Source of the DNA: Flavitalea sp966112615
Lineage (GTDB): Bacteria; Bacteroidota; Bacteroidia; Chitinophagales; Chitinophagaceae
NCBI GenBank assembly: GCA_966112615.1
Contig: CBHWDO010000002.1
Location: 186,001-250,000, forward strand
Reading direction: 5' to 3'
DNA: 64,000 nt
Shown here one piece after another: positions 34,452 through 42,673 of this stretch. Both the position numbers and the translations under genes were made by a program. The notes below the pieces were generated by a model, which was not told the origin of the DNA, did no database searches, and worked only from the letters and a program-made list of their open reading frames with translations. How positions within the stretch are numbered: the stretch's first letter is position 1; the number at the start of each line of letters is the position of its first letter.

Positions 34452-35621
34452 ATGCAACCCGAGGAACTTTCATATATCCTGAATGAACTGGGCGAAGATC
34501 GTGACCAGTACTTCAGGGCCGTTGCTCCACCGATCATCCAGACCAGCAACTTTGCATTCAAATCAATTGAAGACCTGAGAAAGGTATTCGATGATGAGTT
34601 CAGTGATTATTTATATACGCGGGGATTGAATCCTACCATCGATATGCTGCGCAAAAAACTCGCTGCTCTCGATGGAGCCGAAGATGCACTGGTTTTCAAC
34701 AGTGGTGCTTCTGCCATCTTCGCATCCGTACTCGCCAATGTTGCATCCGGTGATCATATCATATCGGTTGAAAAACCATATACATGGGCAAGAAAGATGT
34801 TTGATAATGTGTTGCCAAGATTCGGTGTAACCACAACTTATGTCGATGGAAGAGATCTTTCCAATTTTGAAAAAGTGTTACAGCTTAATACTCGCGTGAT
34901 CTATCTCGAATCGCCTAACTCCTGGGAGTTCGCATTGCAGGACATCGAAGCTGTTGCCTCATTTGCAAAGAAACATGGGATCATTACCATTTGTGATAAC
35001 AGTTTCTGCACACCCTTGTATCAAAAGCCAATTGAATTAGGGGTTGACCTCGTATTGCAATCGGCTACAAAATATATCGGCGGACATAGTGATGTTGTTG
35101 GAGGCGTTTTATCCGGCAAACATGATATGATCAAAAAGATCTTTGATTCTGAATTACTCAATATGGGTAATGGAATTTCTCCTTTCAATGCATGGCTGTT
35201 ATTGAGAGGGTTGAGAACACTTCCTGCCCGACTGGATCGCGTCACTGCTACTACAAATGAAATGATCCGCTTCCTTAAAGAAGCAGATGAAATAGAGGAA
35301 GTGATCTTTCCGCTTGATCCGGCATTCCCACAGTATGAGCTGGCTAAGAAACAGATGAAGGGTGGTTGCGGGCTGGTTACTGTTGTACTGAAAGCATCCA
35401 CTTATAAACAGGTGGTGAAGTTTGTTGAATCACTTCAGCATATCCTGATTGCAGTCAGCTGGGGAGGATATGAAAGTCTTGCCATTCCATATTGCGCCTC
35501 AGTTCCTGAACGTGAATTTGATCCAAATAAAAGGGAACACCGGATGATCCGCTTTTATTTTGGGCTCGAAGAACCAGGATACCTGCAGGCTGATATCCGG
35601 CAGGCACTCGACCATATATGA
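34452..35621 (+). CDS. PLP-dependent trans-sulfuration family enzyme (Cys/Met metabolism)
   Basis: 389 residues, fold type I. Family marks: YLYTRGLNPTIDMLRKKLAALDGAEDALVFNSGASAI (split around residues 57-93), CDNSFCTPLYQKP and the Schiff-base Lys207 in SATKYIGGHSD. The C-terminus VSWGGYESLAIPY and RFYFGLEE is normal. It is a cystathionine gamma-synthase/beta-lyase or methionine gamma-lyase homologue; the sequence does not settle which. The usual YSR of the phosphate loop is YTR here. It follows an APC permease. Confidence 0.88.
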   Translation: MQPEELSYILNELGEDRDQYFRAVAPPIIQTSNFAFKSIEDLRKVFDDEFSDYLYTRGLNPTIDMLRKKLAALDGAEDALVFNSGASAIFASVLANVASGDHIISVEKPYTWARKMFDNVLPRFGVTTTYVDGRDLSNFEKVLQLNTRVIYLESPNSWEFALQDIEAVASFAKKHGIITICDNSFCTPLYQKPIELGVDLVLQSATKYIGGHSDVVGGVLSGKHDMIKKIFDSELLNMGNGISPFNAWLLLRGLRTLPARLDRVTATTNEMIRFLKEADEIEEVIFPLDPAFPQYELAKKQMKGGCGLVTVVLKASTYKQVVKFVESLQHILIAVSWGGYESLAIPYCASVPEREFDPNKREHRMIRFYFGLEEPGYLQADIRQALDHI

Positions 35622-35678
35622 TCATGAAAGCTTTCTCACCGTTTATCATAAATAAGGTGCGTGGCTCGTCAATACAAT

Positions 35679-35686
35679 TATTTTTG
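35679..35686 (+). promoter_or_regulatory. -7 promoter element TATTTTTG at the second tolC
   Basis: Exact TAnnTTTG match ending five bases before the ATG at 35691. Transcription would start at or near the start codon, so the mRNA may be almost leaderless, unless another promoter is used. Confidence 0.45.
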
Positions 35687-35690
35687 TTTT

Positions 35691-37139
35691 ATGACCATTA
35701 GAAAAATTCTTTCCCTTCTGGCATCAACCTTTATCCTGTCAGGAGCAGTAGCCCAGGAAAAATGGGACCTGAAAAGGGCAGTGGAATATGCCCTTGCCAA
35801 TAATATTTCGGTTAAACAGGCCGATGTCCAGGCAAGGATCTCAGCCCTGAACCTTAAGGCTGCCAGGCTTCAGCAATTGCCAAATGTTTCTGTTAACGGA
35901 AGTGGCGGTCTCTATGGTGGACGATCAATCGATCCTACCACCAACCAGTTCACCAACCAGCAGATCCTGTCTACCCAGTTCAGCCTGAATTCTGGTGTAA
36001 CTGTTTTCAATTTCTTCTCTATTAAAAGTAATATTGAAGGGAACCGTCTCGATAATGAAGCTGCAAGGCTTAATGTTGAGAAGATCCGCAATGATGTTTC
36101 CCTGAATGTTGCAACAGCATACCTGCAGATCCTGCTTGCCGTTGAACAGGAAAATATCGCCAGGGTGGCAGTTCAGCAAACACTGGTAAACCTCGATAAT
36201 ACACGCAAAAGGGTAGAAGCCGGTGCCCTTCCTGAATTGAACCTGGCGGAACTGGAAGCGCAACTTGCGCGCGACAGTACCTTGCTGATCACACAGGAAG
36301 CAACTGTAAGAACCAATAAATTAAGGTTGAAAGCGATCCTTAACCTGGATGCTGCTGAACCTTTCGATGTGACAACTCCTCCATTGGAACAAATACCTGT
36401 GGAACCATTGTCGGAACTGCTTCCCGAAGGTGTATACCAGATGGCACTTGCCAATCTTCCGCAACAGAAAGTTCTTAATAAGAGAATTGAAGCTGCCAGG
36501 AAATTTGTGCAGGCAGCAAGAGGACAGATGTATCCAACAATCGGTGCATTTGGAGGATTGGGATCTCAATATTCAAATAATAAACGGGTAAGTTTTGGTG
36601 ACCCGGTTTTCTCCAATACATTTTCACCGACAGGCGGAAAAGTGACTATCAATAACATCGATTATGATGTATTGCAACCGGATTTTACTGTACCGCAAAC
36701 TGTTTATCGTGATCCGTTTGGATTACAGATCGGGGATAACTTCCGCCAGAGCATCGGTCTCCAGTTGAACATTCCTTTGTTCAACAACGGAACTGCAAGA
36801 ACACAGTGGGAAAGAAATAAGTTGAACGTATCAACGCTGCAATTGCAGAAAGACCAGGACCTGCTCACATTGAAACAGGATATCTTTATTGCATACAATG
36901 ATGCGACAGCAGCCGTGCAGCGCTTTAGTGCAGGACAGAAAGCAGTGACCACAGCGCAGAAAGCTTACGACTTTGCAACAAAAAGATATGAGCTTGGATT
37001 GCTGAGCACCGTTGATCTGCTTACCAATCAGAATAATCTTAACCGTGCCAAAGTGGAACTTACACAGGCACAGGTTGATTATATTTTCAGGTTAAAATTA
37101 CTGGAGTTCTATAAAGGCACAGGCATCAGATTACAATAG
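35691..37139 (+). CDS. TolC family protein
   Basis: 482 residues from the ATG at 35691, giving a signal peptide (ILSLLASTFILSGAVAQ). An OEP repeat opens WDLKRAVEYALANNISVKQADVQ. The second contains LQLNIPLFNNGTARTQWERNK and ends STVDLLTNQNNLNRAKVELTQAQVDYIFRL. It is an outer membrane tunnel for a tripartite exporter. The next gene, 37 bases on, is a MacA-like adaptor, but no inner membrane permease follows. It is divergent in sequence from the TolC at 4639. Confidence 0.92.
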   Translation: MTIRKILSLLASTFILSGAVAQEKWDLKRAVEYALANNISVKQADVQARISALNLKAARLQQLPNVSVNGSGGLYGGRSIDPTTNQFTNQQILSTQFSLNSGVTVFNFFSIKSNIEGNRLDNEAARLNVEKIRNDVSLNVATAYLQILLAVEQENIARVAVQQTLVNLDNTRKRVEAGALPELNLAELEAQLARDSTLLITQEATVRTNKLRLKAILNLDAAEPFDVTTPPLEQIPVEPLSELLPEGVYQMALANLPQQKVLNKRIEAARKFVQAARGQMYPTIGAFGGLGSQYSNNKRVSFGDPVFSNTFSPTGGKVTINNIDYDVLQPDFTVPQTVYRDPFGLQIGDNFRQSIGLQLNIPLFNNGTARTQWERNKLNVSTLQLQKDQDLLTLKQDIFIAYNDATAAVQRFSAGQKAVTTAQKAYDFATKRYELGLLSTVDLLTNQNNLNRAKVELTQAQVDYIFRLKLLEFYKGTGIRLQ

Positions 37140-37176
37140 AAACATTGACCAACGCATAAACAACAACCCTCGCGAG

Positions 37177-38550
37177 ATGAGTAAGAAAAAAATAATGTGG
37201 ATCATCATCAGTCTGGTAGCACTGATCGTATTGATCATAGTTCTTAAGAAAGCCGGCGTCCTTGGAAAAGAAGAAGGCGTCAAAGTTGCGGTAGATAAAG
37301 CGGTTCAGAAAACCATCATTGAAACCGTGAACGCTTCCGGTAAAGTGTATCCTGAAATTGAAGTGAAGGTAAGCCCCGATGTATCAGGTGAGATCGTTGA
37401 ACTGACTGTTGAAGAAGGTGACAGTGTTCGCCGCGGACAGGTTCTCGCAAAGATCTATGCAGATATCTATACCACGCAGCGCGACCAGGCTGCAGCAGTA
37501 GTTAACCAGCAGCAGGCAGCAGTAGAAAACAGCAGGGCTCAGCTGGCAAGTCTCAAATCCGCTATGGATCTTGCTCAGAAGACTTACGACCGTCAGAAAA
37601 AATTGCTGGATGATAAAGTGATCTCCCGTGCTGAATTTGAGCAGGCAGAAAACAGCCTCCAGGCGGCTAAAGCAAATTACAATGCTGCATTGCAGGGAAT
37701 CCGCAGTGGCCAGGCAGGCGTTGCCAGTGCTTCAGCAAGTCTTAACCGTGCCAACAAGGATCTCAGCAGAACAGTAGTAGTTGCACCAATGGATGGCGTG
37801 GTCTCTTTGATGAATGTGAAGAAAGGTGAGCGTGTGGTTGGTAACTCCATGATGGCTGGTACCGAAATGATGCGCATTGCAGATATGAGCAAGATCGAAG
37901 TTAGAGTGGATGTAGGTGAAAATGATATTCCTAAAGTTCACCTGGGCGATAGCGCTCTCGTTGAAGTAGATGCTTACAGCAACAGGAAATTCAAAGGCAT
38001 CGTTACAAAGATTGCAAGCAGCAGTGTGAGTGCATCTGCAGCGATTGCCACTACAACGAATGACGTAACAAACTATAAAGTTTATATCAGGTTGCTGCCA
38101 GAAAGCTACCAGGACCTGCTCGATCCAAATAAGCCAAAAAGTTTTCCTTTCCGTCCGGGTATGACAGCAAGTGCTGACATCCAGACAAGATCCAAGGCGA
38201 ATGTACTGGCTGTTGAAATCAACGCTGTATCAACACGCGAAAAGGGTACAGATAATGTTGCTAATAAGGAAGAGAAACCAGAAGAGAATGGTAATGCACA
38301 GGAAGAAGAAACAAACGCATTGACCGAAGACCTTGATGAAGTGGTATTTATTCTTCAGCCGGATGGAACTGTGAAGAAATCTGTTGTAACTACGGGAATC
38401 CAGGACATCAATTTTATTGAGATCACCAGCGGTCTGAAACTTGGTGATACAATTGTGGTGGCACCTTATAATGTTGTCAGCAAGACTTTAAAAACAGGAA
38501 CCAAAGTCCAGGTTGTAGGAAAAGACAAATTATTTGAGGTGAAGAAGTAA
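37177..38550 (+). CDS. HlyD/MacA-type periplasmic adaptor
   Basis: 457 residues. A single anchor helix (IMWIIISLVALIVLIIVL) is followed by a lipoyl half motif (GEIVELTVEEGDSVRRGQVLAKIYAD) and a long alpha hairpin from about 105 to 190, rich in Ala and Gln. The second lipoyl half is VVAPMDGVVSLMNVKKGERVVG. An acidic low-complexity insert (KEEKPEENGNAQEEE) near residue 370 is unusual. This is the MacA subgroup that normally works with a MacB ABC permease. Here the operon stops at a terminator with no MacB, so the pump must be encoded elsewhere. Confidence 0.88.
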   Translation: MSKKKIMWIIISLVALIVLIIVLKKAGVLGKEEGVKVAVDKAVQKTIIETVNASGKVYPEIEVKVSPDVSGEIVELTVEEGDSVRRGQVLAKIYADIYTTQRDQAAAVVNQQQAAVENSRAQLASLKSAMDLAQKTYDRQKKLLDDKVISRAEFEQAENSLQAAKANYNAALQGIRSGQAGVASASASLNRANKDLSRTVVVAPMDGVVSLMNVKKGERVVGNSMMAGTEMMRIADMSKIEVRVDVGENDIPKVHLGDSALVEVDAYSNRKFKGIVTKIASSSVSASAAIATTTNDVTNYKVYIRLLPESYQDLLDPNKPKSFPFRPGMTASADIQTRSKANVLAVEINAVSTREKGTDNVANKEEKPEENGNAQEEETNALTEDLDEVVFILQPDGTVKKSVVTTGIQDINFIEITSGLKLGDTIVVAPYNVVSKTLKTGTKVQVVGKDKLFEVKK

Positions 38551-38566
38551 TTAATGAATTGCATAA

Positions 38567-38603
38567 AAAAAGAGGCTATCTCCAGGTGAGATAGCCTCTT
38601 TTT
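38567..38603. terminator. Rho-independent terminator
   Basis: AAAAGAGGCTATCTC-CAGGT-GAGATAGCCTCTTTTT. A long perfect stem with A-rich and T-rich flanks, it can serve both the adaptor gene (+) and the small secreted protein gene (-). Confidence 0.92.
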
Positions 38604-38617
38604 ATTTTCAGCATTTA

Positions 38618-38905
38618 TCAATTTAGTAAAGTGTGTTTTCCCTGCAGGTTTTGTTTTGGAAGCGGAGTTACAGCAGGGTTGGAATTCAATGGGGGATTGG
38701 TCCTTGGCTTCTGATCACGATTGAGCCGTTGATTGTTCTCCATATTCTGAACCATTTTGTTGCGCTGCTCTTTTAACCTGTTAGCTTTCTGAACTTCCTG
38801 CTGGAATGATCTTTCGCTTGTTCTTTGTTTCTGCTGTGCCGATACGCTCAATGCACTTGTTAGTATAATTGCCAGTACGAAGTATTTTGCAAATATTGAT
38901 TTCAT
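38618..38905 (-). CDS. Small secreted protein of unknown function
   Basis: 95 residues with a signal peptide (YFVLAIILTSALSVSAQ). The mature part is highly charged: a Lys/Arg/Gln/Glu-rich helix (SFQQEVQKANRLKEQRNKM), then an Asn/Pro-rich tail ending LQGKHTLLN. I recognise no domain. It lies 18 bases after the 956-residue repeat protein and shares its operon, so it may be a periplasmic companion of that protein. Confidence 0.7.
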   Translation of the reverse strand: MKSIFAKYFVLAIILTSALSVSAQQKQRTSERSFQQEVQKANRLKEQRNKMVQNMENNQRLNRDQKPRTNPPLNSNPAVTPLPKQNLQGKHTLLN

Positions 38906-38923
38906 GATTGTTTGATTTGATGG

Positions 38924-41794
38924 TTATTTAATGCTTACCAAAACTTTGATGATTCCGTCGTTTGCTGAGTTATAGTCCTGAAGCGCTTTCCCGATAACCT
39001 GTCCAACTTGTACCTTTTTAGGATCAGCTTTCATTGCAACGCCTGGCTTGGAAGAAGTAACGATCAGGTCACCTCTTTTAATGGCTCCACCTTCTAGACA
39101 AACTTTTGTTGGGATCACACCGATAACACCCATTGGAACCATGGATGAAAGCTCGTTTCTCTCTGCATTTTTCTCTGTTAGCAGAAGACCTGGTTTTGTT
39201 GCATAAACACCTGCAACCAGTGTAGAATAAGGCTCAGAAGATTTTTCTACAGTGCGATCGCTGTTAGTTGAGATCACCAATACATCACCAGGCTCGTAAC
39301 TGTTCCTGTTTCCTTCAACATCAAAATATTCTGCAAGGTCTGCACCACCAACCTGGGTACCGCCATTAAAGAAACCTCTTCCTGTATGATCGATCCTGGC
39401 AACAGTACTTCCATTGGCTTCAAACAATGCTGTATTACCTGGGCCGGATTCAAGAGATCCGATCAGTGCGCTTCCGTTTTCATATCCATTGGTATTCGCA
39501 ATACCTTTCACGCCCATCATTCCACCCATTCCTTTTACACCTGCATTATCTGCATAATTGACACCAACGATGGTGGCTGCTGAAGGACTGAAATTCATAC
39601 CAGTGATGGCTTCTCCATCTGCAAGGTTTTGTCCTAATATTCCTGAAGAGGTTCCGATATAAGTGATACCGGTTATACCCATTCCCTGTTCACTGATTCC
39701 GATCATTCCGCTTCCTGTTCCTTTATTGTATGCAAATACAGCATCTGCACCTCCGGAAACATTTGATATATCAAAGAAGCCTGCATTTGCATTTGTACTT
39801 GTTCCAAAAACACCAGATCCATATTCAGATCTTCCTTCAATACCTGAACCATTTTCTGAATTACCCATTACACCGGATCCTGCATTCGCATGAGATCCCC
39901 AGACACCATAACCTTCGTTACCACTGCCATTGTGAATACCTCTTAATCCTGAAGAAATAATGCCAGGCGTGCCTGTAGCAGTTGACTGTATGCCATTTCC
40001 ACTTCCGGTATTTTCAATGGAAAGAAGAGATGATGCTGAGTTTGCGGAAGCTGCAAATGGAAGGCTGAAACTCGAGATGACTCCTGGTGCAAGCTTTTCA
40101 AGTGTAACAGAACCATTCGCGATTTTTGCAGTTGAAATGGCACCATCGGCGATCTTATTGGAAGACACTGCGCCATCTGCGATCTTTGGTGTAAGGATCG
40201 ATCCGTTTGCAATCTTTGATTGGGTAATAGCACCCGATGCAATATTTGGATTAGGATAATTTCCGGAAAGATCACCCCCTGCTGATCCAGTAGGGCTTCC
40301 TCCGCCACCTGATAGTACTACATCAGGACCAAGCTTCGCCATGGTAATAGATCCATCAGCCACTTTGGAAGTAACAATACTGTTATCGGCAAGATCTGCA
40401 CTGGCAATTGTTCCGTCAGTGATCTTAGCTGAAGTAACAGAGCCATCTGCAATATTATTAGTTCCTATAGCGCCTGTTGCAATAGATGGATTTGGATAAG
40501 TTCCGGATAATGAACCTCCTGCAGCACCGGTCGGAGGTAGGCTGGTTGGAATAATACCAGCAGCAAGTTTTGCCGAGGTAACAGAGCCGTCAGCAATTTT
40601 TGAAGTACCTACAGAGGCATCTGCAATCTTGGTACCTACGATCGCAGCATCTGCAATATTATTAGTTCCTATAGCGCCTGTTGCAATAGATGGATTCGGA
40701 TAAGTTCCGGATAATGAACCTCCTGCAGCACCGGTTGGAGTTAGGCTGGTTGGAATCACACCCGCAGCAAGTTTAGCTGAAGTAACAGATCCATCTGCAA
40801 TTTTTGTGGTACCTACAGAACCATCTGCAATTTTGGAATTCCCAACCGATCCATCTGCAATTTTTGCATTCACAATAGCACCATTCACAATATTGGTAGT
40901 TCCCACTGAATTAGCAGCCAGTGATGGATTCGGATATGTTCCGGATAATGAACCTCCAGCAGCACCGGTTGGTGGTAGGCTGGTTGGAATCACACCCGCA
41001 GCAAGTTTTGCTGAAGTGATCGAACCATCAGCGATCTTACCGTTCACAACTGCTCCGTCTGCAATATTATTTGTACCTATTGCATTGTCTGCAATGGATG
41101 GGTTTGGAAATGTTCCCGACAAAGATCCACCTGCAGGTCCTGAAGGTGCTCCGCTTCCTATCATTACATCCGTACCTAATTTTGCTTTAGTGATCGATCC
41201 GTCTGCAACTTTAGAAGTGCCGATAGCACCATCCGCAATTTTAGAATTTATGATAGCATCATCTGCAACTTTAGATGTAACCACCGCACCATTTTTAATA
41301 TTCGAACTTGTAACAGCATCATTTGCAATACCTGGATTTGGATATGTTCCGGTTAAGGATCCACCTGCAGCTCCAACTGGTTTTGCGTTTCCGCTGGATG
41401 CAGCATAGAGAGAATATGGAACAGATAAAAGCTGTGCATTACCCATTTCAATAAAGGAACTATTTCCTTCCGGATCAATTTCTACCTTAAGAAATTTATC
41501 AGATCCTCCCCAATTGATGGAAGCAATATTTCCTGTTTTACTTAACGCACCTTCACTGCCAATGGCCATGCTAAACAAGCCCACCGCATTGGTAGTTAAT
41601 TTTCTTGTTTCAGTATACAATGTTGTCCCATTTGCACTTCCATCCTGTATCGATATTCTTACAGAGATCTTTTTGTGTGGCATAGCTATTCCAAACGGAT
41701 TGCGCGCAACACCCTGGTAATTTATCAATGCAGGTGCCTGCGCAAGAAGTGAATAGCAATAAAATGACAGTAATAGGGTAAACAGTTTTTTCAT
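38924..41794 (-). CDS. Tail-fibre-like repeat protein, secreted
   Basis: 956 residues, signal peptide (LFTLLLSFYCYSLLAQ). The N-terminal about 125 residues form a domain common in Bacteroidota (INYQGVARNPFGIAMPHKKISVRISI). From about 135 to 600 there are modules of about 68 residues that begin GAAGGSLSGTYPNPSIA. Each carries 10-residue repeats of the type IADGSVTSAK, as in phage tail fibres and trimeric adhesins. Next is a Gly-rich beta section with short GVxGxSxNGxGxxG units. The C-terminal domain (GDLIVTSSKPGVAMKADP ... VGQVIGKAL) resembles the end of other cell-surface proteins of this group. No T9SS domain is evident. It is the middle gene of a three-gene operon. Confidence 0.82.
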   Translation of the reverse strand: MKKLFTLLLSFYCYSLLAQAPALINYQGVARNPFGIAMPHKKISVRISIQDGSANGTTLYTETRKLTTNAVGLFSMAIGSEGALSKTGNIASINWGGSDKFLKVEIDPEGNSSFIEMGNAQLLSVPYSLYAASSGNAKPVGAAGGSLTGTYPNPGIANDAVTSSNIKNGAVVTSKVADDAIINSKIADGAIGTSKVADGSITKAKLGTDVMIGSGAPSGPAGGSLSGTFPNPSIADNAIGTNNIADGAVVNGKIADGSITSAKLAAGVIPTSLPPTGAAGGSLSGTYPNPSLAANSVGTTNIVNGAIVNAKIADGSVGNSKIADGSVGTTKIADGSVTSAKLAAGVIPTSLTPTGAAGGSLSGTYPNPSIATGAIGTNNIADAAIVGTKIADASVGTSKIADGSVTSAKLAAGIIPTSLPPTGAAGGSLSGTYPNPSIATGAIGTNNIADGSVTSAKITDGTIASADLADNSIVTSKVADGSITMAKLGPDVVLSGGGGSPTGSAGGDLSGNYPNPNIASGAITQSKIANGSILTPKIADGAVSSNKIADGAISTAKIANGSVTLEKLAPGVISSFSLPFAASANSASSLLSIENTGSGNGIQSTATGTPGIISSGLRGIHNGSGNEGYGVWGSHANAGSGVMGNSENGSGIEGRSEYGSGVFGTSTNANAGFFDISNVSGGADAVFAYNKGTGSGMIGISEQGMGITGITYIGTSSGILGQNLADGEAITGMNFSPSAATIVGVNYADNAGVKGMGGMMGVKGIANTNGYENGSALIGSLESGPGNTALFEANGSTVARIDHTGRGFFNGGTQVGGADLAEYFDVEGNRNSYEPGDVLVISTNSDRTVEKSSEPYSTLVAGVYATKPGLLLTEKNAERNELSSMVPMGVIGVIPTKVCLEGGAIKRGDLIVTSSKPGVAMKADPKKVQVGQVIGKALQDYNSANDGIIKVLVSIK
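40440..41360. repeat. Intragenic DNA repeats of about 204-240 bp in the fibre gene
   Basis: The stretches AATATTATTAGTTCCTATAG and TTCCGGATAATGAACCTCC recur nearly unchanged about 204 bases apart (near 40451 and 40655). Further copies lie near 40880-40960, 41060-41120 and 41320-41360. Modules this alike can expand or contract by recombination. Confidence 0.8.
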
Positions 41795-41827
41795 ACAATA
41801 ATGGATTTATACTATTAGTTCAGATGG

Positions 41828-42346
41828 TTAAAGCTTGATGAATTCGTAAGAACCTTTTTTGGCAGGATATCCAAATGATCCGGGCATGTCAAATGTTATG
41901 ATGTAGGATCCTTTTGCCAGGTGACCGATCATAATTCTTTCAGTCATATCAAGTCCCATATGCCAGCGGCTCGATTGATATACAACCTTTCCGGGTATAT
42001 CAGTGATCTTGATATTCAGCCTGCCTCTTTCTTTAATAAATAGGTTGAGATCTATATAACTGTTCGCTGGAACCGGCGACAGTACAATGGTTCCGGGCAA
42101 AAAATCAATGCCGCGATAATCTTTTTTTCCTACTGTATGTGGTTGAAGAAATCCATTGGTAACCCAGAAAGAAGATGCCTCATTGGTTGATTCTACGAAT
42201 GGCATTTCACCAATACTCCATTCAAATAAATACTTTCCCGAGTGATTAAAATTTCCGCCAGAATTAATTACGGAAGGATAGATTGTTTGAGCTTTACTAC
42301 ATAAAGATGCGAAGAACATTATACATAGTATCGATGTACTTTTCAT
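41828..42346 (-). CDS. Secreted protein with T9SS-type C-terminal domain-like fold
   Basis: 172 residues. Signal peptide ILCIMFFASLCSKAQ. The middle contains FEWSIGEMPFVES and FLQPH, a motif typical of small Bacteroidota proteins ending in a sorting domain. From about 90 on (ILSPVPANSYIDLNLFIKERGRLNIKITDI ... GSYIITFDM) the sequence follows the T9SS type A pattern, though the tail KKGSYEFIKL is less regular. It is the first gene of the operon with the 956-residue repeat protein (33 bases apart) and may anchor or chaperone it. Confidence 0.72.
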   Translation of the reverse strand: MKSTSILCIMFFASLCSKAQTIYPSVINSGGNFNHSGKYLFEWSIGEMPFVESTNEASSFWVTNGFLQPHTVGKKDYRGIDFLPGTIVLSPVPANSYIDLNLFIKERGRLNIKITDIPGKVVYQSSRWHMGLDMTERIMIGHLAKGSYIITFDMPGSFGYPAKKGSYEFIKL

Positions 42347-42493
42347 AGAATGGATTTTGTCTTCAGATACTTTTATCTGCGAAAACGAATATATAAAAAA
42401 TTAAGTACGGTGTATATTCAAATTATTAAAACTTAATATTTAAAATTGGTTACTACCTTTTTTTTTTCTATTTTCAAATCAAATTAAATCCCT

Positions 42494-42598
42494 ATGAAAC
42501 AAATTCTACACAATTTGCATGCGCATATTATTGTATTGCAATCATATAATAATAAGTCCCCCGATCTTCATTGTTTTAATACAGCAAGTAATGTTTGA
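42494..42598 (+). CDS. Possible small ORF in the intergenic gap
   Basis: 34 codons beginning MKQILHNLHAHIIVLQSYNN, ending TASNV. It stands in the 327-base gap between two divergent secreted-protein genes (42346 and 42674). No consensus promoter or family match is seen. The rest of the gap is AT-rich with T-runs (42460-42470) and holds nothing I can name. Confidence 0.2.
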   Translation: MKQILHNLHAHIIVLQSYNNKSPDLHCFNTASNV

Positions 42599-42673
42599 AG
42601 TTGTAAAACTTCCTTGAAATAATTGGTAGCATTTATAATGCTGCTTAATAGTTCGTATCCTAAATCCACTTTT

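Noticed and set aside
40440..41360. Regular DNA repeats that might be a CRISPR array
   Set aside because: Period is about 204-240 bases, the frame is open throughout, and the repeats encode regular peptide modules. It is coding repetition.
38924..41794. Prophage, suggested by tail-fibre-like repeats
   Set aside because: No capsid, portal, terminase or integrase gene nearby; signal peptide and context indicate a secreted cell protein.
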